Assembly: GCA_026931725.1 (NCBI GenBank)
Contig: JAIXLE010000201.1
Span: forward strand, 1 to 50,493
DNA from: Bacteroidales bacterium
Lineage (GTDB): Bacteria; Planctomycetota; Planctomycetia; Gemmatales; Gemmataceae
Direction: 5' to 3'
DNA: 50,493 nt
Position numbers and translations under genes: made by a program. Positions 26,519-35,921 of this stretch are shown piece by piece (positions within the stretch are counted from its first letter, which is position 1; each line of letters begins with the position of its first letter). The notes beneath the pieces were generated by a model. That model was not told the DNA's origin, searched no databases, and saw nothing but the letters and a program-made list of their open reading frames with translations.

Positions 26519-29500
26519 ATGTTAAAGAAAATGCCTGGCTTGCTCGCGGTCGGAATCGCTCTGATGGTAGCGGTTCCGGCATCCGCGCAAGATACCCGGC
26601 TCAACCTGTTCGATCCCGCCGTGGTCATCTCCACCGGAGGCCGTACCGCGGCCTGTGACTCCCTCACGTTCACCCCCGATGGCCAGCAACTCCTCGCCGT
26701 CGGCGATGATAAGTGCATCCACATCTGGGATGTGGTCGGGAACGAACTGGACTACACGCGCCCGGCTTGGTGGAACTCGTTTCGGGAGCGTCGCGGCTCG
26801 ATGTTCGCGCTGGCCGTGTCGCCGGACGGGAAGAAAATGGCCTCGGGCGGGTTCGGTCGGCTCACCGCGGATTTCGTCATCTTTGACCGCGCTACCCGCA
26901 AAATCCTGCACGCCTTGAGCCCGGCGCTTCAACCGGCCTACATCCGTGCCACCAGCACCATCTGGGCGGCGGCGTTCGATCCGAAGCAACCACGAGTCGG
27001 TATCGGCCAGGGAGACGGTTCCATCTGGGTCTGGGATTATGAAGACCGTGGCCCGCAGGCTGTCCGTCGCGTGGCTCCGCCAGTCGCTCAGGGGAACGAC
27101 GAACAGACGATCGCCGCTCGGGTATCGTGGCTGTCGTTTGCCTTGCCGGGGGAGGTTTGCTTTGCTCGGCGTTCGGGGGAAGTCTTTGCCGCGCCGGTGG
27201 ATGCGTCCGCCCCGCCCCGGTTGCTGTTCCGGTTCGACGGCCCCGTCGCCCAGGCACTCTCCACGCCGGACGCACGCACCCTGATCGGTCGCAGTGGTAG
27301 CCAACGATTCGTCACGAACCCCGACGGCAGCCGAAAGATAGCCTCGGGAGTGGAAGTCCGCGGCTTCCCCGATGGTCGGCTCATGGGTGAACTCTCGTTC
27401 CCCGCCACCGAGTTCCCGGACGGCATGGGACTCGATCCCTCGGGCAAACGGTTCGGACTCGGTATCAAACTCCTTGATACGGTCGGCGGAGAAAAAGTGT
27501 TCCGGGAAGGACCGGGTTACCTGCGTGTGTACGAACTGACGAACGCCAACCCCCGGTTGCTCGCCGAAGCCGGGTTCGGCACGAAGCCGGAAGACCGGAT
27601 CGGTTCGTTCCCGGAAGCCGTGGCGTTCCACCCGGATGGTCGGCGGTTGGCCGTCGCGGCGGGCATTCATCATGAAACGAGTTTGTGGGAACTCGGGGAT
27701 GGCCAACTCCGGTTGCTCCACACCAGCACGGGCGTTGGCCGCACGCTCTGGCAGGTGCAGGCCACTGCGGATGGTAGCCGCGTCAGTTTCCGTTCCCAAC
27801 CGCTCAACCGCCCGACGGACCCGAACACACGGGGGCAAGGTCCGTGGCGCACTTTTGACCTGAAAGAACGCCAATGGGTCCGCGGCACGGAACCACAGGG
27901 GCAGGGGCCGCTGACCAGTGCCAACGGTTGGACCATCGAAACCGACCCGACCGACCAGTTCCGCTGGGCCGTTGTCTCGCGGGATCAGAAGTATCGGTAT
28001 ATCTTACCGCTCGACAGCCTGCGCGATTTTACGCCGATCTGCTACACCTTCCTGCCGCCACAACCGGGAAGCCCCGTGACGCGTGTCGCCGTGGGGCACT
28101 ACTGGGGTTACAGCCTCTTTGAGTTCGCCCCCGATGTCCCCGCTCGTCGCATCCGCCGGGGGGTGGGACATCACGGTTACGTCACCTCGATTGTCCCCGC
28201 CGCCGATGGCCGTTGGCTCGTCAGTGCGTCCCGCGATGAAACCATCTGCATTTGGAGTACCGAACCGTGGAAGCATCAACCCGAACTCGGTGCCCGCTTT
28301 GAACCATCCGGTGTGGGCGAGTCGCTCGTCAAGGATGTCGATGCGGGCAGTCCCGCTTGGGAAATCGGGCTGATTCCGGGTGACCGGATTCGCAAAGTGT
28401 ATCGGGCTGCCAAAGTCGTCGATCCGTTTGACTGGAATGACGTTCTCACCGCCCCCACGCCGGGTGAGGAACTGGCCCTGGAAATCTGGCGGTTCACGGG
28501 GCAGAAACAGCCGATCCGCCGAAAAACCTCACTGCTGCAACGGCCCGTCTGGCGGTTCCTCCCGACGGGCGGGGCCGACTGGGTACTGTACCGCTACCAG
28601 GACTACGTCTACGACAGTAGCGCCAACGGAGATTCCTATTTCGGCTGGCTCCTCGGTGGGCCGTTGGCCTCGAACACACCGGAGTTCAACCCGGCATCCC
28701 GGTTCCGCTCGCAGTTCCGCCGACCGGGTGAAGTCCGCGATTTCTTGACCCGCTACTCCCGCGAGCCAAGCCCGTTCTTCCGCGAACTGTTGCCGCCGCC
28801 CGCCATCACGGTCACGGCCTCCGCCGAGGTCGTCCCCACGAACGGTGTGACCCTCAACATCACCGTCACGCCGCCACGCAATGCCCAGGGAAAACCGATT
28901 CCGGTCGACAAAGTCGAACTCTGGCTCGGCGACGAAACCAACCTCGACTACATGCTCCGGGAATGGCCAGGGCAAGCCGATGTGCAACAGATTCAAGAGG
29001 TGATCCGCCCCGAGGAACTCCGCATCGGCCCCAATCGCCTCGTGGTCGTTGCCTACTCTCATGCTCGGGCCGAACAGAGTGTGCGAGTCACGGTGAAACC
29101 GACCAAGGTTCGCCCAGGGGTACTGCGAGCCGTCGTCGTCGGCGTGGACCAGTACGACCAGATCGGATTGCCGAACCTCGGAGCCAGCGTCAGTGATGCC
29201 CAACTGATGGCGAACATTCTCCAGGAAATCGGGAAATCCGCCCCGTTTGAACGTGGCGAAATCACCGTGCTGACGAACCAGCAGGCCACACCCGCCGCGA
29301 TCCTGGCCGCGCTCGATCAGGCGGGGAAAACGGCTGCGCCAGATGATTGGTTTGTCCTGTTCCTGGCCGGTCACGGGTTCGCCGACCGGGAAAAACCCTC
29401 GGCCACGGGCCACGCGGAATTCGTGCCGGGAACCTGGTATTTCGCAGGCTACGGCACGGAAAAGCAGGCCCGCTATCAGGTGGAAGCCGATGCCTTCTTC

Positions 29501-29944
29501 AACCGCCTGAAACGGTTGCCGTGCCGCAAACTGATTCTGCTGGATAGCTGCCATTCCGGGGCGGCAATCGGCGTGGACGGCGGCCGGGAACTGCGACCCG
29601 ATGACAAAGGACCGATCGTTCTGACCGCGGCAGCCCCGCACGAACAAGCCGGAGAAGATGTGACCGTTCTGACCCTGAAGGATCAACAGATTCGTGCCCG
29701 GCACGGTTTCTTCACCGCGGCGGTCTTTAAGGGACTCGGCCCGAAAGCCGGAGCTGCGGATCGCAACGGCGATACCCTGCTGACCATCGACGAACTTTTT
29801 GAATTTGCCCGCGCCGAAGTGAACCGCCTGCGGCCCGATCAGGGGCAAACTGTTACAATGGCTCCGTTTCCGCTCCGCAATGTCGGGCTGATCCGGCTGG
29901 AGTCTCCGCAGGATGCGTCAACCGACCGGCCTCGCAACCGGTAA
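26519..29944 (+). CDS. Exported WD40-PDZ-caspase (peptidase C14) protein
   Basis: A 1141-residue multidomain protein. A signal peptide ends near ASAQ (about 24). Residues 40-590 form a beta-propeller with WD40-type units, such as TPDGQQLLAVGDDKCIHIWD and ADGRWLVSASRDETICIWS. A PDZ-like segment follows (about 600-655, AGSPAWEIGLIPGDRI). The C-terminal caspase domain (about 867 on) has the dyad His952 in AGHG and Cys1011 in LLDSCHSG, so it should be active. Late in this domain lies a canonical EF-hand loop from Asp1081 to Glu1092, suggesting calcium control. The start is the ATG at 26519; in-frame starts 7 and 11 codons earlier are possible. The CHASE2 cyclase gene follows after 13 bases. Substrates are unknown. 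Confidence 0.88.
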   Translation: MLKKMPGLLAVGIALMVAVPASAQDTRLNLFDPAVVISTGGRTAACDSLTFTPDGQQLLAVGDDKCIHIWDVVGNELDYTRPAWWNSFRERRGSMFALAVSPDGKKMASGGFGRLTADFVIFDRATRKILHALSPALQPAYIRATSTIWAAAFDPKQPRVGIGQGDGSIWVWDYEDRGPQAVRRVAPPVAQGNDEQTIAARVSWLSFALPGEVCFARRSGEVFAAPVDASAPPRLLFRFDGPVAQALSTPDARTLIGRSGSQRFVTNPDGSRKIASGVEVRGFPDGRLMGELSFPATEFPDGMGLDPSGKRFGLGIKLLDTVGGEKVFREGPGYLRVYELTNANPRLLAEAGFGTKPEDRIGSFPEAVAFHPDGRRLAVAAGIHHETSLWELGDGQLRLLHTSTGVGRTLWQVQATADGSRVSFRSQPLNRPTDPNTRGQGPWRTFDLKERQWVRGTEPQGQGPLTSANGWTIETDPTDQFRWAVVSRDQKYRYILPLDSLRDFTPICYTFLPPQPGSPVTRVAVGHYWGYSLFEFAPDVPARRIRRGVGHHGYVTSIVPAADGRWLVSASRDETICIWSTEPWKHQPELGARFEPSGVGESLVKDVDAGSPAWEIGLIPGDRIRKVYRAAKVVDPFDWNDVLTAPTPGEELALEIWRFTGQKQPIRRKTSLLQRPVWRFLPTGGADWVLYRYQDYVYDSSANGDSYFGWLLGGPLASNTPEFNPASRFRSQFRRPGEVRDFLTRYSREPSPFFRELLPPPAITVTASAEVVPTNGVTLNITVTPPRNAQGKPIPVDKVELWLGDETNLDYMLREWPGQADVQQIQEVIRPEELRIGPNRLVVVAYSHARAEQSVRVTVKPTKVRPGVLRAVVVGVDQYDQIGLPNLGASVSDAQLMANILQEIGKSAPFERGEITVLTNQQATPAAILAALDQAGKTAAPDDWFVLFLAGHGFADREKPSATGHAEFVPGTWYFAGYGTEKQARYQVEADAFFNRLKRLPCRKLILLDSCHSGAAIGVDGGRELRPDDKGPIVLTAAAPHEQAGEDVTVLTLKDQQIRARHGFFTAAVFKGLGPKAGAADRNGDTLLTIDELFEFARAEVNRLRPDQGQTVTMAPFPLRNVGLIRLESPQDASTDRPRNR

Positions 29945-29957
29945 TCCGGGTCATCGT

Positions 29958-31871
29958 ATGCGAATCGTGAAATTGTTGCGTCATAATCGGATTCGCGGAA
30001 TCTGGATCGGCTTCTTCTGCGTGGGGTTGGTGGCGATCTTTTCGCAATTCCCGATCTTTACCGGACTGGATGATTGGCTGTTCGACAGCCGGTTCACCAC
30101 CCGCGATGACTGGGAAGGGGGCACGCGGCCATCCCGATCTCGCAATCAGATTATCATCATTTCGATAGATGAAGAAGACTTCGATTCTCTCGCCAAACCG
30201 ATCGTCTTCATGAGCCCGGAACTCGGTGCGGTCATTGCCCATGCTCGTCATTCCGGGGCCACGGCAGTCGGTGTCGATATGATGATTCCGAATAGTCTCA
30301 GCACCGTGGAAGCGATCATCGACAGCCGCAAGTTTGGCAAAGCCACAGCCGTGGGTAAAGCCGTGCGTGATGTCGGACATGTGGTGCTGCCGGTGTCGTT
30401 CCCACCCCCTCCGCGGAAAAGTCGCTGGCCCATCGATCAGTGGCTCTTGAAATACCGCGATCCCGACAACCGCGACCCGTGGGGGCGTGATGTCGGTTCG
30501 ATTGACTTAGCCGAAGATGCCGACCATTTCATTCGCCGTGCGCCGATCGTGCGGGTGGGGGACGAACGCCAAGTCTACCCCAGCTTCACCCTGGCCCTGG
30601 CCGCCTGGGAAGCCGATCAACCCTGGCGGTGGGATCCAGACACGAAGACCGTGCTGCTGGGGGAGGACACCATTCCCGTCGCAGCCGATGGAACCATCGC
30701 CATCAACTGGGTCGGCCCACCGGGGACATTTTCGACGATCCCATTTCGGCAGGTTCTCGCGGCCGCCCAAGCGGGAGAGCCGGTGCCCGAACTGAACGGG
30801 AAAATCGCCCTGATTGGCACAACAGACCCCGCGTTCCAAGATTATCACGCGACCCCCTATTCCAACGGTTACACATCATTCCGCCCTTCAGCATCGGGTC
30901 GGATGGCCGGTGTGGAGATTCACGCCAACACCATCGCCACCATCCGCGACCGCGCCTTCATCACCACGCCCACTCGGCTATCACCCTGGCCGTGGTTGCT
31001 GGTCACGGGACCACTGCTGGGCCTGGTTTTTGCGCGAACCAATCTCATCGCCGGGCTCATCATTGCCATCGGTCACCATGTGGGCTGGAAACTCCTCGCC
31101 GCGTATGCCCTGATGACCGGAAACTGGCGTGTGGACCTGATCGGGATGCTGTCCCTCGGCGCGTTGACCTGCGCGGCCTCGTTCGCCAACCGTTGGTTGG
31201 TCTTGCGACGGGTTCTCGGGGCCGTGAAATCCCAGGCACTCGCCAAGGCACTGGAAGAAAATCCCTCACGGTTGGATCTGGCAGGGGAGAACCGAACCGT
31301 GACGGTCATGTTCGTCGACATTCGCGGTTTTAGCACGTTCTCGGCGGAAGTCCGTAACGAACCCGCCAAGGTCGTCACGCTGCTGAATGCTTATTTTTCA
31401 GCCGTGATCCCCGGAATTGAAAAATCGGGCGGTACGGTGAATCAATTCATGGGCGACGGCATGATGATCTTGTTCAACGCACCGATGGAATACCCCGACC
31501 ATGCCTCCCGCGCCATTCAAGCGGCACGTGGGATGATTCGCGCGGTTCGGGACCATGCCGCGGAATTCGAGAAACTGGGGCTTCCCAATCTCCGCATCGG
31601 TGTCGGCATCAACACCGGCACCTGCACCGTGGGCGCGGTTGGCGCACGCACCCGACTCGACTATACCGCGATCGGCGATGTCACCAATGCGGCGGCCCGA
31701 CTCGAAGCGGCCACCAAAGAGGTCGGCGCACCGATCCTCATTGGCGCGGGAACTTATGCCGCGCTCACGCCCGAGGAGCAGAAGGCAAATGCTCTTGACT
31801 TTGAACCGCAAGAACTCACCCTGAAGGGGGTGGGGAAACTGAAAGTCTGGCCGATCCAGGTCGAATCCTGA
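29958..31871 (+). CDS. CHASE2-domain class III adenylate/guanylate cyclase
   Basis: A membrane receptor cyclase of 637 residues. An N-terminal membrane segment (about 14-32) precedes a CHASE2 sensor (about 40-340; IIIISIDEEDF is typical), then two to three membrane segments (350-435) and a cytoplasmic class III cyclase domain (about 448-630). The metal-binding aspartates are Asp454 (VDIRGFS) and Asp500 (FMGDGMM). The transition-state Asn and Arg are present in DVTNAAARLE. The base-specifying lysine three residues before the GD motif is Gln here, which may change nucleotide preference. An ATG at 29913 would extend the protein by 15 residues into the upstream gene. It is co-directional with the caspase gene and a FecR-like gene, so an envelope-signalling role is likely. 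Confidence 0.92.
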   Translation: MRIVKLLRHNRIRGIWIGFFCVGLVAIFSQFPIFTGLDDWLFDSRFTTRDDWEGGTRPSRSRNQIIIISIDEEDFDSLAKPIVFMSPELGAVIAHARHSGATAVGVDMMIPNSLSTVEAIIDSRKFGKATAVGKAVRDVGHVVLPVSFPPPPRKSRWPIDQWLLKYRDPDNRDPWGRDVGSIDLAEDADHFIRRAPIVRVGDERQVYPSFTLALAAWEADQPWRWDPDTKTVLLGEDTIPVAADGTIAINWVGPPGTFSTIPFRQVLAAAQAGEPVPELNGKIALIGTTDPAFQDYHATPYSNGYTSFRPSASGRMAGVEIHANTIATIRDRAFITTPTRLSPWPWLLVTGPLLGLVFARTNLIAGLIIAIGHHVGWKLLAAYALMTGNWRVDLIGMLSLGALTCAASFANRWLVLRRVLGAVKSQALAKALEENPSRLDLAGENRTVTVMFVDIRGFSTFSAEVRNEPAKVVTLLNAYFSAVIPGIEKSGGTVNQFMGDGMMILFNAPMEYPDHASRAIQAARGMIRAVRDHAAEFEKLGLPNLRIGVGINTGTCTVGAVGARTRLDYTAIGDVTNAAARLEAATKEVGAPILIGAGTYAALTPEEQKANALDFEPQELTLKGVGKLKVWPIQVES

Positions 31872-31925
31872 TCAGGATCGTGCCACGATTTCCGGCACTG
31901 ACGGCCATTTTTTGGAGAAACTGAA

Positions 31926-32837
31926 ATGATTCCCTGGATTCTGGTTTCTGCACTCCTGGCGGCGGACCCAGCACCGAGCGCCATGGTGCTGGAGGTTCAA
32001 GGCGAGATTGTCGCCCAGCGTGCCGGAAAAGAACTCCTCCTGGATGATGGTGATTTACTGCATCTCGGCGATCAGATCACACTCCCCGCGGGAGCGGCGC
32101 TGAAGGCTTATTTCCGCCCGTCTGGTCCAGTTGTCTCCCTCAAGGGGCCGGCGCAAGCGCTCGTCACAGCGGGGAAGCTCGAAACAGCGGCCCAAGTTGC
32201 CGTGCGTGACCCCAAACTGCCAACACGGGTGGCCGATGGTCTGGTCGCACAAAGCGGGAATTCGTCGCTGGTCGGCGGGCTGACGCTCCGTGGTGTTCCC
32301 CATCCCCAAGTGCATCCAGTCGTGGGGATGGTCGTCCTCCAGCCCACACCCACTTTCCGTTGGCCCGCGGCGGCAGGCAAAGCCCGTTATCGACTCGAAC
32401 TCCTCACCGGCGCGGAAGGAAACCCGGTCTGGCGGGAAGAAACGGCCAGCAACACGTTGACATACCCCAAACAGCGGAAGCCGCTCACACGCGGGATGGG
32501 TTATCGTTGGCGGGTCTTCACGCTCAACGCGGACGGTAGCATGAAGCCGCACGTCGAAGAAGTGCCGTTCAAGGTGCTGAACACCGACCTCGCGGAAACG
32601 CTCCCCGAGATTCAGAAACTGGTCGCCAGCAGCGACCCAACCGACTGGCGATTGGCCGCCGAAGTGTACCGCTCCTGGGCCGTCCACGATGAGGCCGTCG
32701 CACTGTACGAAAAACTGGCCGAGAAACAACCGAAATCCGCGCACCTGTGGAAGCTGCTCGCCAGCTATTACACCCAAGCGGGTGACCGGGACCAAGCCCA
32801 GACCGCCCGCCAGAAAGTGCAAGCCTTGCAGAAGTAA
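31926..32837 (+). CDS. FecR-like / TPR exported protein
   Basis: 303 residues with a short signal-like N-terminus (MIPWILVSALLAA). Residues 15-95 resemble a FecR-type beta domain (LEVQGEIVAQRAGKELLL, then GDLLHLGDQITLPAGA and VSLKGPAQALV). A middle beta part (125-215) with RYRLELLTG and YRWRVFTLN looks like a fibronectin/Ig-like fold. The C-terminus carries TPR-like helices (about 230-303, EVYRSWAVHDEAVALYEKLAEKQP and the following pair). GGAG lies eight bases before the ATG. It is the third gene of the caspase/CHASE2 unit. FecR-like and CHASE2 genes occur together in other bacteria as envelope-sensing modules. Its partner here is inferred from position only. Confidence 0.82.
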   Translation: MIPWILVSALLAADPAPSAMVLEVQGEIVAQRAGKELLLDDGDLLHLGDQITLPAGAALKAYFRPSGPVVSLKGPAQALVTAGKLETAAQVAVRDPKLPTRVADGLVAQSGNSSLVGGLTLRGVPHPQVHPVVGMVVLQPTPTFRWPAAAGKARYRLELLTGAEGNPVWREETASNTLTYPKQRKPLTRGMGYRWRVFTLNADGSMKPHVEEVPFKVLNTDLAETLPEIQKLVASSDPTDWRLAAEVYRSWAVHDEAVALYEKLAEKQPKSAHLWKLLASYYTQAGDRDQAQTARQKVQALQK

Positions 32838-32862
32838 AAGTAACCGGCCGTGTCGGATCGGG

Positions 32863-35691
32863 TTATCCCACGAAGACACTCCCCAGGAAACCGGAACCGA
32901 AGGGTTCGAGAGTCAACACTTTTTCGAGTCCATTTGCCGCGAGGTTGAATAGCTGCACTTGCCCACCGCTCCCCGCGCCCGGGGCGGTTACGATGCGAGT
33001 CGGTGCCAACCCATTCGCCGATGATGTCGTTCCGATCCGTGCCCCCGCAGTTCGAGAATCATCGACGACTTGCTCGGCCACCAGAGTCACCCCGGTCGGC
33101 GCATTGGCATCCCAGTTAAAGATTCGGATTTGCCCCGGTGCCAACAATTGCTGATCGGTCAGGGCCGCGCTGACATCCGTGCCCAGGAGTTCGGGAGCGA
33201 GTGCCTGAAAGACGGAACCTTCAAAATTCGGGAAAGCATCCAGTCCCACGCCAATCGAACCGGGCATCCCCCCCTGTGCGGGAATCACACTGACATAGAT
33301 TCCGGCGCGGTAAGTCGGGTCATAGGCGAAGAAATTCAGTGTGGGTAATCCGGTCGCCCCGTCGAACACGCGGACGTGTGGGCCACCCGATGCCCCCGGT
33401 GTCGTGACAATTTCCGCGAAACCGTCGCCGTCCAAATCCCCCGCCGCCACGCGGACACCGCCTCGGAAATCGCTGGCATAGGCGAAGAAATCGCGGATCG
33501 TATTTCCCGATTGGCCATCGTACACCCGGACACGCGGCGCACCCAGCGAACCAGCACCCACAACGACATCAGCGAACCCGTCGTTATTCACATCCCCAGC
33601 CGCGACATAGACACCACCCGAAAAGGAAGACTCATATGCGAAGAAGTCAAACAGAGTGCCGCCCGTGGCACCGTCGATCACCCGAACGCGAGGAGCACCA
33701 CCGGGACCGGCCCCAGCAATAATATCAAGCACGCCATCGTGGTTCACATCGCCCATCGCCACGCGGACACCGCCGGAAAACTCCGGTTCAAAAGCAAAGA
33801 TGTCGCGGACGACCGCCCCCGTGGTATCGTACACGATCACCCGTGGCCCAGAACCCGCCCCCGCCGCCACCGCGAACTGCCCCACCACAGGCGGAACCGG
33901 AGGCACGGGCGGAACCGGCGGCACGGGCGGAATTGCGGTGACATCAATGGTCACGGTGGCGGCATCCCCGGTTCGTCCACCAACGGAGGCCAGATAGGTG
34001 AACGTCGCCGTTCCCGAGTATCCCGATGCAGGCGTGAATGTGAACGAACCATCCGAGTTCAGCGTCAGCGTCCCTGTGGAAGCGGGTATCCCATTCACCA
34101 GTACAGCGGTCAGCGTGCCACCATCGGGGCTTGCATCATTCGTCAGAACGCCTGGGGCCGCTACGGTGAGTGTCAGGCCTTCTGTCGTTGTGTAGGCATC
34201 ATCAGCGCTCACGGGCACGCGGAACTGGTAAGCTCCCGCGTCAATCGGCCCGCTCACAGGGCGATCAAAGCCCCGTTGATCCGTGGTCGGAGTGGTCGAC
34301 CCGGTGATGCCTAATCCGAGCGCCGGGCTCCCCAGAAGTAGCGGGATGGTCTGCGTGAGGCCGCCATAATCGCCCAGCGTCCCCATTTGGGGATCCACGC
34401 CCGTTAAGTCCGTGGCCTGGGGGGTGAATTCCGCCTGGCTGATATCTTGAATCAGGTTCCCGCCCGCCGAGGTAAACGCCCCACTGACATCAGGTGCCGC
34501 AGTCGGCGGAATGGGATCACCCATATCATCGTTATCGAGAATGTTCAGCGCGATAATCGAGTTGGTGAAGACCGCATCAACGGGTGTCAGCGAATTGGGA
34601 AGAGCGATCGCGGCTCCGCCACCATTGTTCCGAACGGCGGTGACGTTCGTGAGTCGTACTACTGGTATCGATTGCGGATCGTTGATCCGGTATCCGATGG
34701 CTCCGCCTTCAATCCCACCCGCGTTTTCGGTAAGCGTGACATTGGTCAGTATCAAACTGCGGGGATCATTACCCTCAGATTCTGATTCTCCGGCTAATGC
34801 AATGGCTCCACCATAAGCATTTGCCGTGTTGCCAATGAATGTACTGTTCGAGATGGAGACATCGGCTCCTGGGCCGACCAATACGCCCCCACCATCCGCA
34901 AATACTTCACCGAATTCTGCTTGATTATAACGGATAGTCGAATCCGAGATCATCAACGTGGTATCTTCCACGGAGATGCCACCGCCAGTATTCGCCTCAT
35001 TGTCTTCCACGATCACCCTTGTTAGCGTGATGGTCCCCCCGTAGCTGAGAATCCCTCCGCCGTCGTAAATTGTAGTGTTGTGAGTAATTGTGGAATCCGT
35101 GATGGTCAGCGTGCCGTCGTAATCGTTATAAATACCACCACCGTAGTTACCATTATTGTCGTGTATTTGCGAGTTGGTTATGGTCAAAGCACCTGCATTA
35201 TAAATACCACCGGAGCTATAGTTCGCCCCATTCCCGGAGACAATCACGCTATCCAGTGTCAATCCGCCGCCGGAAGTATTACCAATACCGCCACCATATT
35301 CATAATAATCTGTATTCGTGTGACCCTGAATACTGATGCCGCTGATTGTGGTATCAACTCCTGAGTTGCTGAAAAGGGGGGCCTGCCCGTCCGCAATACC
35401 GTTGATGATGATCTGATCCGCACCCAATCCCTGAATATCGACGCTCTCCGTGATGTGGAATTCCGCGACGGCCTGGAGCGTTCCCGTCAGACCCGCTTGA
35501 AACTGAATGGTGTCCGGGCCGGGGTTGCTGTTCGCTTGGTTGATCGCATCCCGCAGCGTGCCATCACCGAGAGTGGGGCTTACGCTGTCGTTCAGGTTAG
35601 TGACAAGGAATGTTGTTGGGGTGTCACGCCGTTCGAGCGTTTCCAGGGTCAGTTGTGGACGGCGTGATCGGTTGCGATAGGGGGTATTCAT
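32863..35691 (-). CDS. Large surface/secreted protein: beta-helix, cadherin-like and FG-GAP repeats
   Basis: 942 residues from the ATG at 35691 (GGAAGG ten bases upstream). The N-terminus lacks a classical signal peptide but has the segment RPQLTLETLERRDTP (about 11-25), seen widely at the start of large planctomycete surface proteins. Residues about 30-470 form a right-handed parallel beta-helix of the polymorphic outer-membrane type (DGTLRDAINQAN; repeated NSTFIGN and GGGI strands). An Ig/cadherin-like domain (about 500-590, TLNSDGSFTFTPASGYSGTA) and a PPV linker follow. The last part (about 615-860) has three or more FG-GAP/VCBS repeats with calcium loops such as DVNHDGVLD and DVNNDGFAD. 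It probably acts in adhesion or carbohydrate contact. Confidence 0.88.
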   Translation of the reverse strand: MNTPYRNRSRRPQLTLETLERRDTPTTFLVTNLNDSVSPTLGDGTLRDAINQANSNPGPDTIQFQAGLTGTLQAVAEFHITESVDIQGLGADQIIINGIADGQAPLFSNSGVDTTISGISIQGHTNTDYYEYGGGIGNTSGGGLTLDSVIVSGNGANYSSGGIYNAGALTITNSQIHDNNGNYGGGIYNDYDGTLTITDSTITHNTTIYDGGGILSYGGTITLTRVIVEDNEANTGGGISVEDTTLMISDSTIRYNQAEFGEVFADGGGVLVGPGADVSISNSTFIGNTANAYGGAIALAGESESEGNDPRSLILTNVTLTENAGGIEGGAIGYRINDPQSIPVVRLTNVTAVRNNGGGAAIALPNSLTPVDAVFTNSIIALNILDNDDMGDPIPPTAAPDVSGAFTSAGGNLIQDISQAEFTPQATDLTGVDPQMGTLGDYGGLTQTIPLLLGSPALGLGITGSTTPTTDQRGFDRPVSGPIDAGAYQFRVPVSADDAYTTTEGLTLTVAAPGVLTNDASPDGGTLTAVLVNGIPASTGTLTLNSDGSFTFTPASGYSGTATFTYLASVGGRTGDAATVTIDVTAIPPVPPVPPVPPVPPVVGQFAVAAGAGSGPRVIVYDTTGAVVRDIFAFEPEFSGGVRVAMGDVNHDGVLDIIAGAGPGGAPRVRVIDGATGGTLFDFFAYESSFSGGVYVAAGDVNNDGFADVVVGAGSLGAPRVRVYDGQSGNTIRDFFAYASDFRGGVRVAAGDLDGDGFAEIVTTPGASGGPHVRVFDGATGLPTLNFFAYDPTYRAGIYVSVIPAQGGMPGSIGVGLDAFPNFEGSVFQALAPELLGTDVSAALTDQQLLAPGQIRIFNWDANAPTGVTLVAEQVVDDSRTAGARIGTTSSANGLAPTRIVTAPGAGSGGQVQLFNLAANGLEKVLTLEPFGSGFLGSVFVG
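33890..33934 (-). repeat. 9-bp tandem repeat, five copies, encoding the PPV linker
   Basis: Five near-identical 9-base units, alternating GGCGGAACC and GGNGGCACG on the plus strand, encode a Pro-Pro-Val repeat between the cadherin-like and FG-GAP parts of the surface protein. Confidence 0.85.
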
Positions 35692-35921
35692 ACTCAAAAT
35701 CCCTTCCAGAGTGCGCGACCGCGGTTCCCTCACCACCCAACACGGCAAGAGCGACAATATGGGAATCCTAGATCGACAATGTCCACGCGAAAACTTCAAC
35801 TCATCTTATCGCGGTGGCAATTTCGATAAATTCGGAACTAGCCGATTTTGTAGTGTATCCGAAAGATGGTGTAAATGGAGATGATGGGATCGGTGAAGAT
35901 GATTTTAGAGGATTGAGAAGA

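Noticed and set aside
26522-29848. Long open frames antisense to the caspase gene (450 and 439 codons)
   Set aside because: They mirror a GC-rich coding strand, have Arg/Pro/Gly-rich products without domains, and overlap a gene with clear motifs. They are shadow frames.
34447-35364. Plus-strand frames within the surface-protein gene
   Set aside because: They are the reverse of repetitive beta-helix codons and carry no signals.
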